A stretch of DNA of 5,296 nt from positions 1-5,296 of the forward strand of contig JAGATU010000105.1 in assembly GCA_017621115.1 (NCBI GenBank), written 5' to 3'. This DNA comes from Lachnospiraceae bacterium. GTDB taxonomy: Bacteria > Bacillota_A > Clostridia > Lachnospirales > Lachnospiraceae. A program made the translations under genes and the position numbers. The notes under the pieces were generated by a model. It had not been told where the DNA came from, searched no databases, and saw nothing but the letters and a program-made list of their open reading frames with translations. The number at the start of each line of letters is the position of its first letter. The stretch's first letter is position 1. Below are positions 3,847 to 5,296 of the stretch, piece after piece.

Positions 3847-5296
3847 AATGAAAGTGCATGAACTTGCAAAAGAATTAGAAATACAGAGTAAAGAAGTCCT
3901 GGCTTTTTTGCAGGAAAAAGGCTTTGAGGTAAAGGCTGCACAGAGTTCAGTGGAAGATGAGCAGATTGCCCTTGTAAAAGGACATTTTGGCAAGGCAGCG
4001 GCACCTAAGGCTCCTGTAAAAGAGGAAAAGGCAGAGGTAAAAGCAGAAAAGAGTGTGGAGGTTAAAGCAGAACCGGCTAAGGAAGCTGCACCGGCAAAAG
4101 ACGCAGCGGCAGGTGATAAACCGGCCATGCCAAAGAAGAAGAAAACAATTATCTTCGTAAGCAATCCTCACAACTCCAAGATGCCGGGTCAGAGACCGCC
4201 AATGAATAATAACAGAAGACCGGCACAGAACGGAAATGCACAGCAGCAGGCTCCGGCAAAACAAATCCAGCTCGGACCGAACCAGATGATTAATAAGGCA
4301 ACCGGCAAAATCATGGAAAAACTTCCTCCAAGACAGGAAGTAAAAGAAACTGTGGTAGAGAGTGTGCAGGATGAGGCACCAAGAGCACAGGAAGCACCAC
4401 GTTACTTGAATAACCGTGGCATCAGTAATGCACCACGCCAGGCACAGGGAGAACGTCCTGAAAGAGGCAACCGTGAAGAACGTGGCGCTGACAGAAATAA
4501 TTTCCAAAGAAGACAGCCGGGAGATAATAAACCATATGGACAGAGACAGAATGAAGGTTCACAAAATGGCGAAAGAAGACAAAACGGCGGACGTAACGAT
4601 TTTAGGGGTAACAATAACGCCACAAGTCGTGAAGGCTATCAGGGCGCTAAAGGCGGTTTTGCGGGTAATGGCAATAACGCAGGTAATAACCGCGGTGGTA
4701 ACGGTGGCGAACGCTCTCAGGGAAGAAATGAGAGACCGGATAATCGATTCCAGAAAGGTGGATCAGGCAAAGGTTTCGCAGATGAGCCAATCGCTCAGAA
4801 GTCTGAAAGCAAACGTGAAGAACAGCGCCGTCTCAACCAGAACAAAGATAAGCGTTCCAAGAAAGATGCAATCTACGAAGATGACGGAGTAATGCCAAAC
4901 AAGAATAAGGCAGGCCGTTTCATTAAACCGGAAAAGAAAGAAGAAGTTGTAGAAGAAATCAAAGTAATCACACTTCCTGAGGTTCTTACCATTAAGGAAT
5001 TGGCAGATAAAATGAAAATGCAACCCGCTGCAATTATCAAGAAATTGTTTATGCAGGGCCAGATTGTAACGGTTAACCAGGAGATTTCATACGAAGAAGC
5101 AGAAAATATTGCCATTGAATATGAAATCATGTGCGAAAAAGAAGTTAAGGTTGACGTTATTGAGGAACTCCTTAAGGAGGATGAAGAAAACGTAGAAGAA
5201 ATGGTGGAAAGAGCACCGGTTATCTGCGTTATGGGTCATGTAGATCATGGTAAAACATCCATTTTGGATGCTAATCGTAATACAAATGAAACTGAC
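3839..5296 (+). CDS. infB: Translation initiation factor IF2 (3' partial)
   Basis: The frame is open from ATG 3839 to the window end, giving 486 residues without a stop; the GTPase body and C-terminal domains lie downstream. IF2 is the GTPase that brings fMet-tRNA to the 30S subunit and promotes 50S joining. Residues 1-52 are a first IF2_N helical domain (MAKMKVHELAKELEIQSKEV). Residues about 53-95 are Ala/Lys/Glu/Pro-rich, and a basic-hydrophobic island KKKKTIIFVSNPHNSK is at 99-114. Residues about 117-312 are a low-complexity Asn/Gly/Arg/Gln linker, and 313-372 are highly charged. A second IF2_N domain is at about 376-432 (LTIKELADKMKMQPAAIIKKLFMQG). The G domain opens with VICVMGHVDHGKTS, whose G1 P-loop GHVDHGKT is at 466-473. 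The last ten residues depart from the family pattern at N479 and E484. The gene overlaps ylxQ by 8 nt. Expected full length is about 900-1000 residues. Confidence 0.96.
   Translation, partial: MAKMKVHELAKELEIQSKEVLAFLQEKGFEVKAAQSSVEDEQIALVKGHFGKAAAPKAPVKEEKAEVKAEKSVEVKAEPAKEAAPAKDAAAGDKPAMPKKKKTIIFVSNPHNSKMPGQRPPMNNNRRPAQNGNAQQQAPAKQIQLGPNQMINKATGKIMEKLPPRQEVKETVVESVQDEAPRAQEAPRYLNNRGISNAPRQAQGERPERGNREERGADRNNFQRRQPGDNKPYGQRQNEGSQNGERRQNGGRNDFRGNNNATSREGYQGAKGGFAGNGNNAGNNRGGNGGERSQGRNERPDNRFQKGGSGKGFADEPIAQKSESKREEQRRLNQNKDKRSKKDAIYEDDGVMPNKNKAGRFIKPEKKEEVVEEIKVITLPEVLTIKELADKMKMQPAAIIKKLFMQGQIVTVNQEISYEEAENIAIEYEIMCEKEVKVDVIEELLKEDEENVEEMVERAPVICVMGHVDHGKTSILDANRNTNETD
4187..4774 (+). other. 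Low-complexity disordered linker region of IF2
   Basis: This part of infB encodes residues about 117-312, made mostly of Asn, Gly, Arg, Gln and Pro, with many RG/GR and NN steps. A short more regular island (LGPNQMINKATGKIMEKLPP, 145-164) lies near its start. Another frame also stays open across part of it (4416-4892), a side effect of the biased composition. IF2 linkers between the N-domains and the G domain vary greatly between lineages and are normally flexible. Confidence 0.8.

Noticed and set aside
3057..4507. Overlapping - strand frames (3057-3665, 3565-4164, 3947-4507)
   Set aside because: They lie opposite nusA, rnpM, ylxQ and infB, overlap each other, and have low-complexity Phe/Ser/Cys/Leu composition mirroring the sense codons. 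No ribosome binding site or promoter supports them.
4416..4892. 158-codon + strand frame within infB
   Set aside because: It is another reading frame of the low-complexity IF2 linker, kept open by biased codons. The IF2 frame is continuous and carries recognisable domains on both sides.

Overview
This window is most consistent with a motile Bacillota of class Clostridia, probably Lachnospiraceae; the genus cannot be settled from sequence alone. The reasons are the gene order rimP-nusA-ylxR(rnpM)-ylxQ-infB, purine-rich Shine-Dalgarno sites, moderate-to-low GC, a short NusA without the proteobacterial C-terminal repeats, and a chemoreceptor carrying a c-di-GMP-binding domain. All genes are on the + strand.

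Region 1 (1-1422) is the 3' part of a chemoreceptor gene. It encodes the cytoplasmic MCP signalling hairpin followed by a YcgR-like N-domain and a PilZ domain with both c-di-GMP-binding motifs. The sensor and membrane part lies upstream of the window.

Region 2 (1423-1591) is a 169-bp intergenic control region. It holds a strong vegetative-type promoter (TTGCAT, 17 bp, TATACT with an extended -10). A perfect 9-bp-stem intrinsic terminator starts only about 23 nt after the predicted transcription start, and a 14-bp perfect palindrome directly abuts its T-run. The promoter therefore fires into a terminator before rimP, which is the layout expected of a leader attenuator. In Bacillus subtilis the equivalent operon is autoregulated by NusA-dependent termination in its leader.

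Region 3 (1592-5296) is the conserved transcription/translation operon: rimP (30S maturation), nusA (transcription elongation/termination), rnpM/ylxR (RNase P-modulating RNA-binding protein), ylxQ (L7Ae-type K-turn-binding protein) and infB (translation initiation factor IF2, cut by the window end just after its G1 P-loop). Spacing tightens downstream. There are 52 nt between rimP and nusA, with a possible weak internal promoter, then 3 nt, a 14-nt overlap and an 8-nt overlap. The last four genes are therefore probably translationally coupled. Two starts need care: nusA starts at ATG 2109 rather than the upstream TTG, and ylxQ most likely starts at TTG 3520.

No mobile elements, CRISPR arrays, tRNA or rRNA genes were seen. 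The window is mainly a housekeeping locus. The points most worth a second look are the MCP-YcgR/PilZ fusion, the promoter-terminator leader of rimP, the acidic Tyr-rich repeat tail of NusA, the long Asn/Gly/Arg-rich linker of IF2, and two unusual residues at the truncated end of IF2.
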